A stretch of 64,000 nt of DNA from Phlyctochytrium arcticum. Lineage: Eukaryota > Chytridiomycota > Chytridiomycetes > Chytridiales > Chytridiaceae. The stretch spans positions 62,001 through 126,000 of the forward strand of contig JAHLKI010000025.1 of assembly GCA_025602905.1 (NCBI GenBank), given 5' to 3'. Positions 32,801-41,240 of this stretch are shown piece by piece. The notes beneath the pieces were generated by a model. That model did no database searches and was not told where the DNA came from. It saw only the letters and a list, made by a program, of their open reading frames with translations. The position numbers and the translations under genes are program-made. Position 1 is the stretch's first letter. Each line of letters starts with the position of its first letter.

Positions 32801-35329
32801 GGAGAGATCGCAGGTGGAGAGGAACTTTGCATTTATGTGGAGGCTGTCGGTCACCACGTTGGGGTGAATAACACTTTCCTGTTCGAATGTTGTATTGACG
32901 GAATGGTCGAGCACAAAGGTCGCATCGGCGCCAAGTTAAATATGGACGTACGTGATATTGACGTAGTCGTGAAGCTTTCCAAAACCAGCGATGGTTTAAA
33001 TGAGGATCTACAAGTGCTGAACTTTGGAAATGAATGTCCTATCTTCGCTAACAGGACTGGTAACCTGGTGCTACAGAATCGTTCGGCAATCGCGGCCCCT
33101 TTTCACGTATGGGTGGAAAACTTTGCAGCTACGTCATTAGAGGAAGAGGATGAAGTTGAGACAATGCAAAACGCCGATACGGAAGATGACCGAAAGAGTT
33201 CGGCAGACCGCCGTCTCTCAGTATCCACGATACAGAATGATCATGGTCGTAGCATCCTCAAATCGTCTAAACACACGAAACTTGGCTTCAGCTCAAGCAC
33301 GGGCATGGAATACATCTCCAAAATTAAGGAAGTGCGGCGATTGATACGCAGAATGCACATTCTCCTCCGCGACGGCCGAGGCGCGGCCTTCCACGCATCA
33401 CCAGGGGCGGGGACTATTCAGCCATGGCAGACGGTAAATGTGAAAATCACCTCTTACAACAATCTCGTGGGCATGTACTCGGATACACTGACATGCGAGG
33501 TATTGGGCTGGGGTCGGCAGAGTTTTCCTGTTCATCTCGGGGTAGTTGGATTGCCAGTTCGCTTTGCTGGCGCGCAACTTGTTGCAAGCAAAAAGGAGAG
33601 CCCAGATGCCATGGATCGGGTCAATTTCGGAACGCGCATAACAAATCTTTCGTGGGCAAGTCCAGACGGGATACGTGTAGAGTCTCGAGCTGAGAACGAT
33701 AAGCAGGGTGCTATGGATAAAGAGATGGAATCATATAGCAAATGGATCCAGATAGAAAATCAATCCCCGCGAGACATCGTACTCGACTGGGCAGTGTACA
33801 TCAAGCACACCCAACCAGGAACTGTACCACCAACTCTGGAGTCGGTATTGCAACATGAAAACAAATTGGCCGCAGACGCCATCGGTGTTTTCGACATCGA
33901 GCCGAAGTCCATTTCCATACAAGCATTTAAGACGACTTCGATGCGCGTCCTCTTTCGCAGCGCCAAAGTAGGCAATTTTGATGGAATAGTCATAGCTGAT
34001 GTTGGTTACGTCCAGGAAAATGGCTCCGTTCGATATGGTTTGGGCCGCCCATCAAATCTAACAGACACTACAAAGCCGTCACTTTCCCCAAGCATATCAA
34101 TATCACATTTGAGTACCCTCGCTCGCCTATATGTACAAGGCGGCGCCATAGACCCGCGTTTAAGCCTTGATATAGGTGACAAGATCCGCATCAAGTTTTC
34201 ACCCTGGAATAACAGACCCAACAACGATACTGGACAACCAGGGCACTCGGTTAATGTTTTCTTGAAGAACAACAGCGATGCCGTATGCTCGTTCCGGATG
34301 AGGGCTATACCAGAGACCTTGTTCTCAGTGTCGCCTGCAGAATCAAGAAAAGGCCAGAACGCCCCTTCAACCAACGCAACGGCTTCGAACAAGCTACCGG
34401 CATCTAAACGAAAGCAGCAAACGCGAAAGCAAATACATTCGGAGAAGGTGCGGCAAATGGAGGGCCCTCGAGGTTTTGAAGCGAATGCAATGATGCCAGA
34501 GATGCTGGAACTAAAACCCACGGAACAAATGCTGCTTTCCATCGAATACAAGGCAGAAAGAAAGACTGAAAGTCATTGGCAAAGTCTTAAAAAGCCAAGC
34601 GTACTGCATCATCCGTCACCAGCGGCAGATATGTATGGCTTTTCTCCGCCCTCGTCTTCACAATATGGAGTCTCGTCAGAGCCGGAAATTTTTGCGAAAG
34701 ATACATCTGCCCGATTGGATTCGCAAGATGTTGGAGAAAGCGCCGGTGAGCATCCGGGCAACTCGCGCTCTGTGTCTTCACCGACCTTGGAACCGGGTTT
34801 ATCCGATAACATGGACGATGGTCCAAGAACTACATTGCCAGAAGATAGTGAGTCCAAATCCATATATAATGCAGAACGCGAAGATTCCATCGATGCGGAA
34901 CAACGGTCTTTACTTGAGCAGGTCGCTAGCAGACCCAACTCCCAAGTACAACATGAACCTGGGCCCCTGATGTCGGTCGGTCTGATATCGGATAGCGCAG
35001 ACATTGCGGAGAACTATTTAGTCACTCCGCTAATGGGTGAACAGTCACAAATTGAAGGGGTGGCCCTTCCGTCAAACGAGCGCAGACTCCGTAATGATAA
35101 CACACAAATTGGGCAAGAGCAACTCCCTGCACAAAACGTTGCCCCGCGGCCACGCACCAGTAACTCCTCAAGAATAGAAACTTGCCCTCTCCAGGTAAAT
35201 GAACCTGGCGAACATATCCATGTAGCAGCAGACACACATCCCTTGGCAATGGCCACGGGCGAGCTGCAAATAATATTCTCCAACGGTATGATCCAATCCA
35301 TTCCCATATATTGTGAGGCCCCTCGGTAG
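29864..35329 (+). CDS. DLEC1: Flagellum-associated DLEC1/CFAP81 orthologue
   Basis: An intron-free frame of about 1,820 residues (human DLEC1 about 1,755) built from repeated Ig-like ASH/MSP-type beta domains, the fold of many axonemal proteins. The order of landmarks follows the human protein: RMESRVRYVTNPRF (family RMESRxxFLxNPRF), PPSVTFSNYQPGQVYEKEI, GLVAPGMSLKYKITFTP, RLTLPPTLDCG, PFTIFPSYFAVKSGESGQLI and LVCDNCQITSLPITGLAQ. Further ASH-like strands continue to about residue 1500. After that comes a charged, Ser-rich, probably disordered tail, with the last strand (ELQIIFSNGMIQSIPIYCEA) at the very end. The start is the ATG at 29864; upstream codons in frame lack ATG. DLEC1 is tied to the axonemal central apparatus or basal region in other organisms, and its presence implies motile flagella. 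Confidence 0.9.
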   Translation: MSGQEVQQLANDLSSPLKQPSNHELGISFRTRSLPAIPHAKLLLATRSETHIQHSQLQTPKDANNSGNYHSASKVSSPRHSRPLSQERETTIALSGDKWTSRHDFLRSGSLSPDREYQGDYQLKETQRLISADFRPSTVQEANNYRTNGWFLARTPIFSNKRTTNGLGMHWIGGKAVATELGRPGLLEIESVGLPSGALEPITKPVHLPVNSMHPYTKEELSLWTRMESRVRYVTNPRFPITKSLVTGMAKNIPEFVPPGHPETKKSLKLGSLAVTNSADRTHSAEGVVAIPPSVTFSNYQPGQVYEKEIIIKNVTQNSRRFRFCAKPPYVHSSFFAVRLTDAPADHGKQGLVAPGMSLKYKITFTPNSLADFERTFIVSTEMGQQLEVPVRAKREAPRLTLPPTLDCGPSRAGYENMRVWDFRNEGGPARFLLVREDEEVDPYTVFDKLTGPEMYAMLSEGPFTIFPSYFAVKSGESGQLILRYNPAEIASEEAAPGERVDTIRLKLVCDNCQITSLPITGLAQRPGVQVTAIAHANGTKIDKDSLPHSAGCDITLPFGEQNPQATSTVFLTVINQTLLPLPFQWVLFDIPGETSKRKTNMRTKSAFSVEPQKGSLPPMKEVTFEVTFQPDGLLHYDIISNLVILHNSKSLSDRTGSQSKSSSSGHEDCGLSIRCSGQGVPYRVKLDPPILLVPATLHPGTAYQATFQLSNESVSQISFEWYLEDIEETVMKVSVSTPTGELEALACCQVKIRCTGVFPGKISGNLICRIANGPIIRVPITANVTIPPNYLQFHIDCIDFGLIALGSDKTVRVSLVSNAPVPLLWKLKCTKIYWGDQQRECYVTFYPSDGLIDPGGTEEITINYVPVACQRFLGLMECQILDRPLRATGRSIDHASGDRPSTEKSVDTRNVTATVIGMRAQVLTPRVTILNAVNSVSCFKGVPFKYVLLLQNVTMLPARFQWKNIAREHCNMSFTPNTGEIAGGEELCIYVEAVGHHVGVNNTFLFECCIDGMVEHKGRIGAKLNMDVRDIDVVVKLSKTSDGLNEDLQVLNFGNECPIFANRTGNLVLQNRSAIAAPFHVWVENFAATSLEEEDEVETMQNADTEDDRKSSADRRLSVSTIQNDHGRSILKSSKHTKLGFSSSTGMEYISKIKEVRRLIRRMHILLRDGRGAAFHASPGAGTIQPWQTVNVKITSYNNLVGMYSDTLTCEVLGWGRQSFPVHLGVVGLPVRFAGAQLVASKKESPDAMDRVNFGTRITNLSWASPDGIRVESRAENDKQGAMDKEMESYSKWIQIENQSPRDIVLDWAVYIKHTQPGTVPPTLESVLQHENKLAADAIGVFDIEPKSISIQAFKTTSMRVLFRSAKVGNFDGIVIADVGYVQENGSVRYGLGRPSNLTDTTKPSLSPSISISHLSTLARLYVQGGAIDPRLSLDIGDKIRIKFSPWNNRPNNDTGQPGHSVNVFLKNNSDAVCSFRMRAIPETLFSVSPAESRKGQNAPSTNATASNKLPASKRKQQTRKQIHSEKVRQMEGPRGFEANAMMPEMLELKPTEQMLLSIEYKAERKTESHWQSLKKPSVLHHPSPAADMYGFSPPSSSQYGVSSEPEIFAKDTSARLDSQDVGESAGEHPGNSRSVSSPTLEPGLSDNMDDGPRTTLPEDSESKSIYNAEREDSIDAEQRSLLEQVASRPNSQVQHEPGPLMSVGLISDSADIAENYLVTPLMGEQSQIEGVALPSNERRLRNDNTQIGQEQLPAQNVAPRPRTSNSSRIETCPLQVNEPGEHIHVAADTHPLAMATGELQIIFSNGMIQSIPIYCEAPR

Positions 35330-35383
35330 CGTAGCGTACGCTTCCAAAATTGTATATATAATCTTGCTGTATATGACTGTTTT

Positions 35384-36352
35384 TCAAACAGATTTCCTTA
35401 CGGAGCCAATTGTCAATTGGATAATGTGAAAAAATCCCCCTGCTTGAAATTCTTCACATAGATTTTTTGTCGGAATCTTTGCAGGAATGAGTTCATCATT
35501 TTCACAAATGAAAATAGCCTAAAAAACCAGACCTTCTGCACCACAAATCCTTTCTTTTGCGCGAGGTCTTGAAAGTCAGTCTCCCCCAATCCCCTGGTCT
35601 TGTAAGCAAGTAGTATCTTTGTGTCTAATCCGCAAAACGTTTGCAGGGTTTCAATAAGTGCGTCAAACGACTCCCGTATGTAAATAACATCGCTTCCCAA
35701 TATAAAATCCGGGGTCTTAATCGTCGATACGTCGGGATCAAGCTTACCCCTGCGATCGGCAGTCAGAAAAACTCCTATTTCCACATGAACAAGCTATACC
35801 AGGTCAGAGCCTGAACATGTATATCCTCCCTGCGTGGATGCGTGATTCTTTCCTGATTCCGCGCTACATTAACCCGAGTTATATCCAGCGCGTCCGGCAA
35901 GTCCGTCAAATACGTTGGAAACGCTCCTTTCGGGACAATGAAGATACGGTCCGAGTCAGAAAGCAGCTGTATAGTACCTTCAGCCCAAGCAGAGATGCCA
36001 ACAAGTCCGGTCCCGCTCCCCAATTCCAGAACGGATTTTCCTTTCAGCCAGGATGTTAAAATCGTTTGGAACGAGTGATATACGAACTCTCGACGCATGT
36101 ACCCCGTACAGTACAGTGCGATGCAATATAAGTTGCCAGGACAAATGCACTATCCCACACAATTTTTCCCGTATTAGAATGAAGGTCGATTTTGGCGGTT
36201 GGCTCTTGTTCGATTTGTACTGCACAGATTTAGTGTCGTAAAGAAAGTGCATCCTAGCGCCTACTTGTATTGTTGCCGATCGAAAAGAGTCTCTTCGGGA
36301 GGTATTTCTCATTTGCGTGAGGGTTTTGATATCGCCAAGGAACAAGTGCCAT
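35384..36352 (-). CDS. METTL21-like protein-lysine methyltransferase
   Basis: A family-16 methyltransferase of about 233 residues after removing five introns of 45-62 nt. The spliced N-terminal part gives MALVPWRYQNPHANEKYL, then IQIEQEPTAK and GKIVWDSAFVLATYIASH, the Trp-containing entry typical of METTL21 and EEF1A lysine methyltransferases. Motif I is KSVLELGSGTGLVGISAW and the DxxY motif is ILGSDVIYIRESFDALIETL. The intron at about 36025-36086 (donor GTACATGC) makes the join CTVRGKSVLELG. A last exon (to the TGA at 35384) adds CEEFQAGGFFHIIQL, fitting the family's final strand. The exact substrate (an HSP70, eEF1A or other) is not visible. The gene is divergent from SmD3. Confidence 0.82.
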
Positions 36353-36545
36353 ATTGTTTCAGTTACTTCATATGATCTTGATCAGACCTGAGAGGTTCTC
36401 ACGGTTCTCACTGGTGCGCGCATCTTCGTTGCCACAGCAACAACAAATTGACTAGAGGGGAAACTCTCAAGTCATATATAACTGTTCTACTTTCAAACCG
36501 CCGATTTTGTCAGAACTCTTACATTGAACTTCCATACACTTCCAA

Positions 36546-37022
36546 ATGTCTATCGGTGTCCCTATCAAAGTCAGTGCGTCTGTGTTGAATTAATCTCGTC
36601 TCTTTGTTTACCTTTCTTTGGCCCCGTAGTTGCTCCACGAAGCCGAAGGTCATATAATTACCCTCGAGCTAAAGTCCGGTGCCATTTACAGGGGGAAGCT
36701 ACTGGATGCAGAAGACAACATGAACGTTCAGTTGAAGGATATCATAGTCACCCAACGAGATGGTCGGCAATCTCAACTGGAGCAAGTTTACGTCCGAGGA
36801 TCTCAAGTTCGGTTCTTTATTGTGCCAGATATGCTGAAAAATGCACCAATGTTTAAGAAAATGGGGCCGGGAGCAAGTAAAGGAAGGGGAATTGGTTTGG
36901 GACGAGGGAAGGCGACAGTAGAGCGGGCACAAGCCAGCAAGCGTGGACGAGGTCGAGCCATGCCGCCGGGTGGTATGGCAAGGGGGGGTGCACCAGGAAT
37001 GATGGGGCGAGGTCGAGGATAA
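36546..37022 (+). CDS. SMD3: Core snRNP protein Sm D3
   Basis: SmD3 is one of the seven Sm proteins that ring the Sm site of U1, U2, U4 and U5 snRNAs. The 138-residue protein starts MSIGVPIK in a 24-nt first exon. A 60-nt intron (36570-36629) follows, then [20 protein letters not shown]. Sm motif 1 includes [16 protein letters not shown], and Sm motif 2 is [18 protein letters not shown], both canonical. The C-terminal tail is Arg/Gly-rich ([20 protein letters not shown]), the substrate of arginine dimethylation in other eukaryotes. A U1 snRNA gene with a matching AATTTTTGG site lies about 35 kb to the left. Confidence 0.97.
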
Positions 37023-37163
37023 GATTGCCGGAAATACACAAACAGAGACTGCACATTTTCACTCTACCAATTGGCTCGTTGCATCTTCCCTCCTTGGGCC
37101 CAATCTATAATTTACTTCTTACATTTTTGTTCGGAATTCATATAAACGTCCAGTCACTTCCTC

Positions 37164-38099
37164 TCAAATAGCCATTCTTTTGAAATCTCCCAAACCAATA
37201 ACACCATCTTTATCAACGTCAAACCGAGCCAGTAAGCTTGCCACGTCACCCCTGTGCGGTATGCCATAAGGGCTCATCGCAGCGGATATGCGCCGAAGGT
37301 CCTGTTCATTGAGAAATACCTGCCCAGGCTCCACATGGGGATCGAACCACTAATATTTGCAGTCAGATTTATGCGCGCAATCAAGAGTCGCAACAGTGTT
37401 CGGACTAACCTGAAAGGCATCTGGAAAAGGCAAACTCTCAAGATGCTTATTCAGAAGGAGATTCATGAGTCCATCCCTGGTGACTTCTTCCTTTCCAAAT
37501 GATACCGCCTTCAAAGCTTTCGTTTTGTTGGAATGGTTCGCGGTGAACTCCTTCCCGCCCCCTGACAGCCCCGCTCCAATGGTCTGTTGTGCCCTATCCG
37601 TATTGACTGCGGTAAGCCCAGGTTGCGAATGAGGATTTGAAAGGCTCGTCGAATTGGGAGCATTTGATGGCATCACTCCCACTGTGCTTCCAAACAACAG
37701 ATCAGCAAAATATTTGATATCCTCCCGCCGTATCCGTTTCCCGTCACGACTGAGCGTTTCAAAGGCAAGATCTATATCCTCACGGGTCAGTGGGGCCAAA
37801 CGGGTGGGATATACCATTGGTCCATCCTGTGCATTCCCCTCCTGCCCCGCGTGGCCTGGATCGGACCCATGTGCCTTCCGCGTTTGTACCAGAGTCATTC
37901 GTCTCTGGAAAGCTGGGGTTGTCCCAGCCAAAGCGCCGCCCTTCAACACTCTCCCACCCTCCCAAGTTGGAGGAGGAGCAGATGTATTTTGTGCTGAAGC
38001 TGAGGAGGCGCTGCCTCGCTGCATACTTCCAGCCGACATCCCTTTCAGCCTTTCATGCCGTGGTTTGTCCCCAACATTGATGTCCCCTTCATCCACCAT
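37164..38099 (-). CDS. EF-hand protein of unknown function
   Basis: About 290 residues with one intron (donor GTTAGT after PDAFQ, acceptor ATATTAG). The N-terminal about 90 residues are Ser/Gly/Pro-rich. A helix-rich block follows (PLTREDIDLAFETLSRDGKR then IRREDIKYFADLLFG), resembling a degenerate EF-hand, then a second linker. The last exon holds DPHVEPGQVFLNEQDLRRI and a canonical calcium loop in FDVDKDGVIGLGDFKRM (D-x-D-x-D-G-x-I-x-x-x-D). No named family fits. It lies in the same direction as SSNA1, 81 bp downstream of it, in a neighbourhood of flagellar genes. A flagellar role is possible but only by position. Confidence 0.8.
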
Positions 38100-38180
38100 T
38101 TTTCACAAGTTGGTGACGAGAAACATTTTGAGGATCGCCGCGTATGATTTCAGGGTCTCGGATCGATCCTGATACAATAC

Positions 38181-38796
38181 CTATGAAATTCTGCTGATTT
38201 CAATTTGCTCCGCTTCTCGCTGTAGGCACTCGAGAACTGTTCGGGAGGATTCTACTATCTATGCAAGGCTATCAGAGACATTTTACGACTCCAGACACAT
38301 TCTATTCTCACCTTTTCGTAGGCGCTCTCGGTATCCTAAAAAGTGACATTTTTAGCTAGCTCACATCATCAGCCCACGGCTTACATTAATAAGTCTGTCG
38401 TATTCTCTACGCAAAGACTGTCTCTATATTGGAGAAAAAGGGCCAAGTCAGGAGGAAATCAAGAACGGTTTGTGAAGACTGACTTGCCTTGATTAGTGAT
38501 TGCGTTGTTTCGTCGAGCTGCTGTTGAAGCACCAACATGTGGTTTTGAAGTTCGTTTTGACGGGTCTGTCCATGCTCAATTTCTTTATCTGCAGAAGCAG
38601 GGTTTTTAGTTCGGTATGAAAGGTCGTCTTTAAGGTTGACAAACCTAAGTCTTCCCGCTGCTCTCGCAATCTTTCCAGATCTGACAAAGTAAGGTCAGTT
38701 CAATTGGACTCGAATGTGGCAAAAGGCTAGCCTCATACTCTTCACCAAGTCATTGTTGAACGTTTGTAAGGTCGAAGGCTGAACTCGAGAGGTCAT
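38181..38796 (-). CDS. SSNA1: Centriole/basal-body microtubule protein SSNA1 (NA14/DIP13)
   Basis: SSNA1 is a small coiled-coil protein of centrioles, basal bodies and axonemes that self-assembles into fibrils and promotes microtubule branching. The gene has six small exons giving about 115-120 residues (human 119). Splicing yields MTSRVQPSTLQTFNNDLVK (family ...LQNYNNELVK), LERLREQREDLDKEIEHG, then LQQQLDETTQSLIK, SLRREYDRLIN, DTESAYEK and IVESSRTVLECLQREAEQI, each lining up with the human protein in order. One intron uses a GC donor (AAG|GCAAGT, intron start at 38487). No single exon would be noticed without splicing. The protein is nearly all coiled coil. It shares a short promoter with the divergent PPR gene. 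Confidence 0.92.
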
Positions 38797-38905
38797 ATTT
38801 ATGCAGTAGTCGCGAGATCACCAAGTGACAATTTCCGAAAATCGGCGTAAAACCGACACCCACTATTCGAGGTCGTTCCTTATACACAACTACCACCTGC
38901 CAGTT

Positions 38906-40933
38906 ATGAGATTCCTCACTGGCACCAAGACAGTAAGCACTCGTTCAGGCAGGATCGTTACCTTTCTCCCTCCTCAAGCGAGCTTGTGCTGCTGCACGTT
39001 TTATTCTTCTGAAGTTCGTTCAGAAGTACCGACGACCAAGCCTGTGAAAGCACATACTGACGATCAACCCGCGGAGGATACTTCAAGGCTCCAAAGCATC
39101 CTCTCAGGTTTTGATAAACCAACCTCAGCGAAGGAGATCCAGCAACCTAGAAATATACCAAGCAAGTCCGATGGTCTTGCCTATTTGAAAAATCAATTCA
39201 CAAAGCCCAAACATGATCTTGTTAGTGACCAGAGGAAGCAAAGGCCTGGAAGAAAGCTGCAACAACCGACTGTAGTACAGCGGGACCTCCTCAGGTTCCT
39301 TAAGGCCGACGGTTTGACTGATGCACCAACAAGGGGCGCTTTCTCAGCCGCCGATCTCTCTCGGGCTGTGCGGAGCGAATCTTTTAAAGAGGCATGGAAT
39401 ATCTATCGGTACTTGGAGACTCATGGAGGCTTGGGGGATGTTCCAGTGGACGTTTTCAATCAGTTGTTAAAGATTATCCGCACCAAACCATGGATGCGAG
39501 GGGCAAAAACTACTAAAGCCAGTCGAGTGCTTGTGGGTCAACGTGTTTTTGACGAAATGATCCGAAATGGGGTACAGCCAAACACTTCCTCGTATGTTTC
39601 TTTAGCTACGTCTTATGCTGCCATCGGTCACGTCCGGAAGGTAGAAGAGATCTTGAAAGCTATCAGCGATCGAGGATGGAGTGAACCTGACGTTGGGCCC
39701 GTCCTTGTGCTGGTGGCTATGGCGAATGACAACTACCGAAGAGGATTTTCGGAATTGAAAACATCCTCTGTTGCCACGTCGCAGCTGGCAGGGCCATTCA
39801 ACGCCGTCTTGGCGGGGGCAGCGAAAGCTGCGGATGACGACTTTGTAGCTGATGCGCTTCGATGGGGAAAGCAGAACGCCATAGTTCCGGATGGCGGAAC
39901 TTACGATGTACTTATTGATTATTTTGCCAACCACAAGAACGACATACAAGAAGCATGGATTCTCTTGGATAAACGCGTTTCTAGCGGAAACGGTCGTTCA
40001 ACCAAGGGTTATAACTCCATTCTTAAAGCACTAGTGAACACGGGTAGAATGAGAGACGCTCAAAAGCTCTTTGAAAATATGGAGACACATGGAATACCCG
40101 CCAACAGCTTGACGTATACCTTGATGCTTGTCGCCTATTATAAGCAAAAGGATTCCATATCCGCAATGTCATTGTACATCGCAATGCTGGCAGCGCGCCT
40201 CCATCCGAATAGATCTACAAATGCCACCCTTGCGAAATGCTTTTCGCTGTGGGATGGACCATTGAGCGAACTCATAGAAGCGGTTGGGGGGCAGGCAAGT
40301 CCGTTTTTGTATCGCGCAGTGTTGGAAGGGCTGATGGAAGCACGCGAATGGCGACTGGCTCTCGATGTTATTGACGAGTACCGAATGCAACATGCGCATA
40401 ACAAGATGCGATGGCCCATTAACACCACTCTCTGGAATGATGAGCTAGACTGTTGGGCGCATATGGGCCGTGTTCATGAGGTGGAAAGCCAAATAAGTCG
40501 GTCGAATTATGACCAAAGTTTCAAGCCCAACGCGCACACCTATAAGACAGTAATATGGATGTACGGTCGACTTGGGACAAAGAATGCGGAGAAGGCAGAG
40601 TACTATTTTGCCCAAATGTTGAAGGATGGCTTCGTACCGGACGTGCACATTTATAACGGTCTCCTTCATTCTGTGTGGCAAATAGGTGAACCGCTGAATC
40701 AAAAGGCAGTCTCATATCTGCAGGATTTCGCTTCTCGCGGTATCGATCCTCTTCTGGTGCCGGAGGGGCAACCCACTTCCTGGGGACTGCGTGTGCTGGG
40801 CCGTGGAGATGTTTTGCGTGGATATGATTTGGCGAAGTCTCGAGCAGCTACCGATTTGGCTTCTCTGCCACCTATAGAGCCTCCGCAGAAGTCAAGGCCG
40901 AGGGAAATCTTTTTGAACTCCTCTAAGAATTGA
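38906..40933 (+). CDS. Pentatricopeptide-repeat protein, probably mitochondrial
   Basis: An intron-free 675-codon PPR protein. The repeats are clear: VQPNTSSYVSLATSYAAIG, IVPDGGTYDVLIDYFANHKN, STKGYNSILKALVNTGRMRD, IPANSLTYTLMLVAYYKQKD, FKPNAHTYKTVIWMYGRLGT and FVPDVHIYNGLLHSVWQIGE, each close to the 35-residue consensus. The N terminus (MRFLTGTKTVSTRSGRIVTF) is basic and free of acids, as expected of a mitochondrial presequence. The open frame extends upstream without ATG, so the ATG at 38906 is chosen. No extra catalytic domain is seen. It is separate from the PPR gene at 7894 and shows no obvious close similarity to it. Confidence 0.9.
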   Translation: MRFLTGTKTVSTRSGRIVTFLPPQASLCCCTFYSSEVRSEVPTTKPVKAHTDDQPAEDTSRLQSILSGFDKPTSAKEIQQPRNIPSKSDGLAYLKNQFTKPKHDLVSDQRKQRPGRKLQQPTVVQRDLLRFLKADGLTDAPTRGAFSAADLSRAVRSESFKEAWNIYRYLETHGGLGDVPVDVFNQLLKIIRTKPWMRGAKTTKASRVLVGQRVFDEMIRNGVQPNTSSYVSLATSYAAIGHVRKVEEILKAISDRGWSEPDVGPVLVLVAMANDNYRRGFSELKTSSVATSQLAGPFNAVLAGAAKAADDDFVADALRWGKQNAIVPDGGTYDVLIDYFANHKNDIQEAWILLDKRVSSGNGRSTKGYNSILKALVNTGRMRDAQKLFENMETHGIPANSLTYTLMLVAYYKQKDSISAMSLYIAMLAARLHPNRSTNATLAKCFSLWDGPLSELIEAVGGQASPFLYRAVLEGLMEAREWRLALDVIDEYRMQHAHNKMRWPINTTLWNDELDCWAHMGRVHEVESQISRSNYDQSFKPNAHTYKTVIWMYGRLGTKNAEKAEYYFAQMLKDGFVPDVHIYNGLLHSVWQIGEPLNQKAVSYLQDFASRGIDPLLVPEGQPTSWGLRVLGRGDVLRGYDLAKSRAATDLASLPPIEPPQKSRPREIFLNSSKN

Positions 40934-41240
40934 CCCCTTTCCTTCCTGGAGATGGTGTACTGTAAATTATGTTTAACAATGTAGATAAATATCAACCAAC
41001 AATAAGCGATAACTTCATAGTCTGAGCTCAGAGACTTGCGATGTTTTCACAGGTCGCAAAACACGAGGAAAAACCTGACAACCACGCACTTTGTTTGTGG
41101 ATTTTCTTACTGGATTTTACAACGAACTAATCTGAGATTTACAATGGAAACTAAACTTTTAAGAGGAGATCTGAATTCCGGTAACAGTATATATGGGGAG
41201 AGCCCAATTTTGGGGTGATGATGACATAGAAGTGAGTATA
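40934..41240. other. Convergent 3' region, nothing assigned
   Basis: A 12-bp palindrome (TCTGAGCTCAGA) lies near 41022-41033. A 60-codon frame at 41036-41218 lacks support. Probably two 3' UTRs. Confidence 0.45.
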
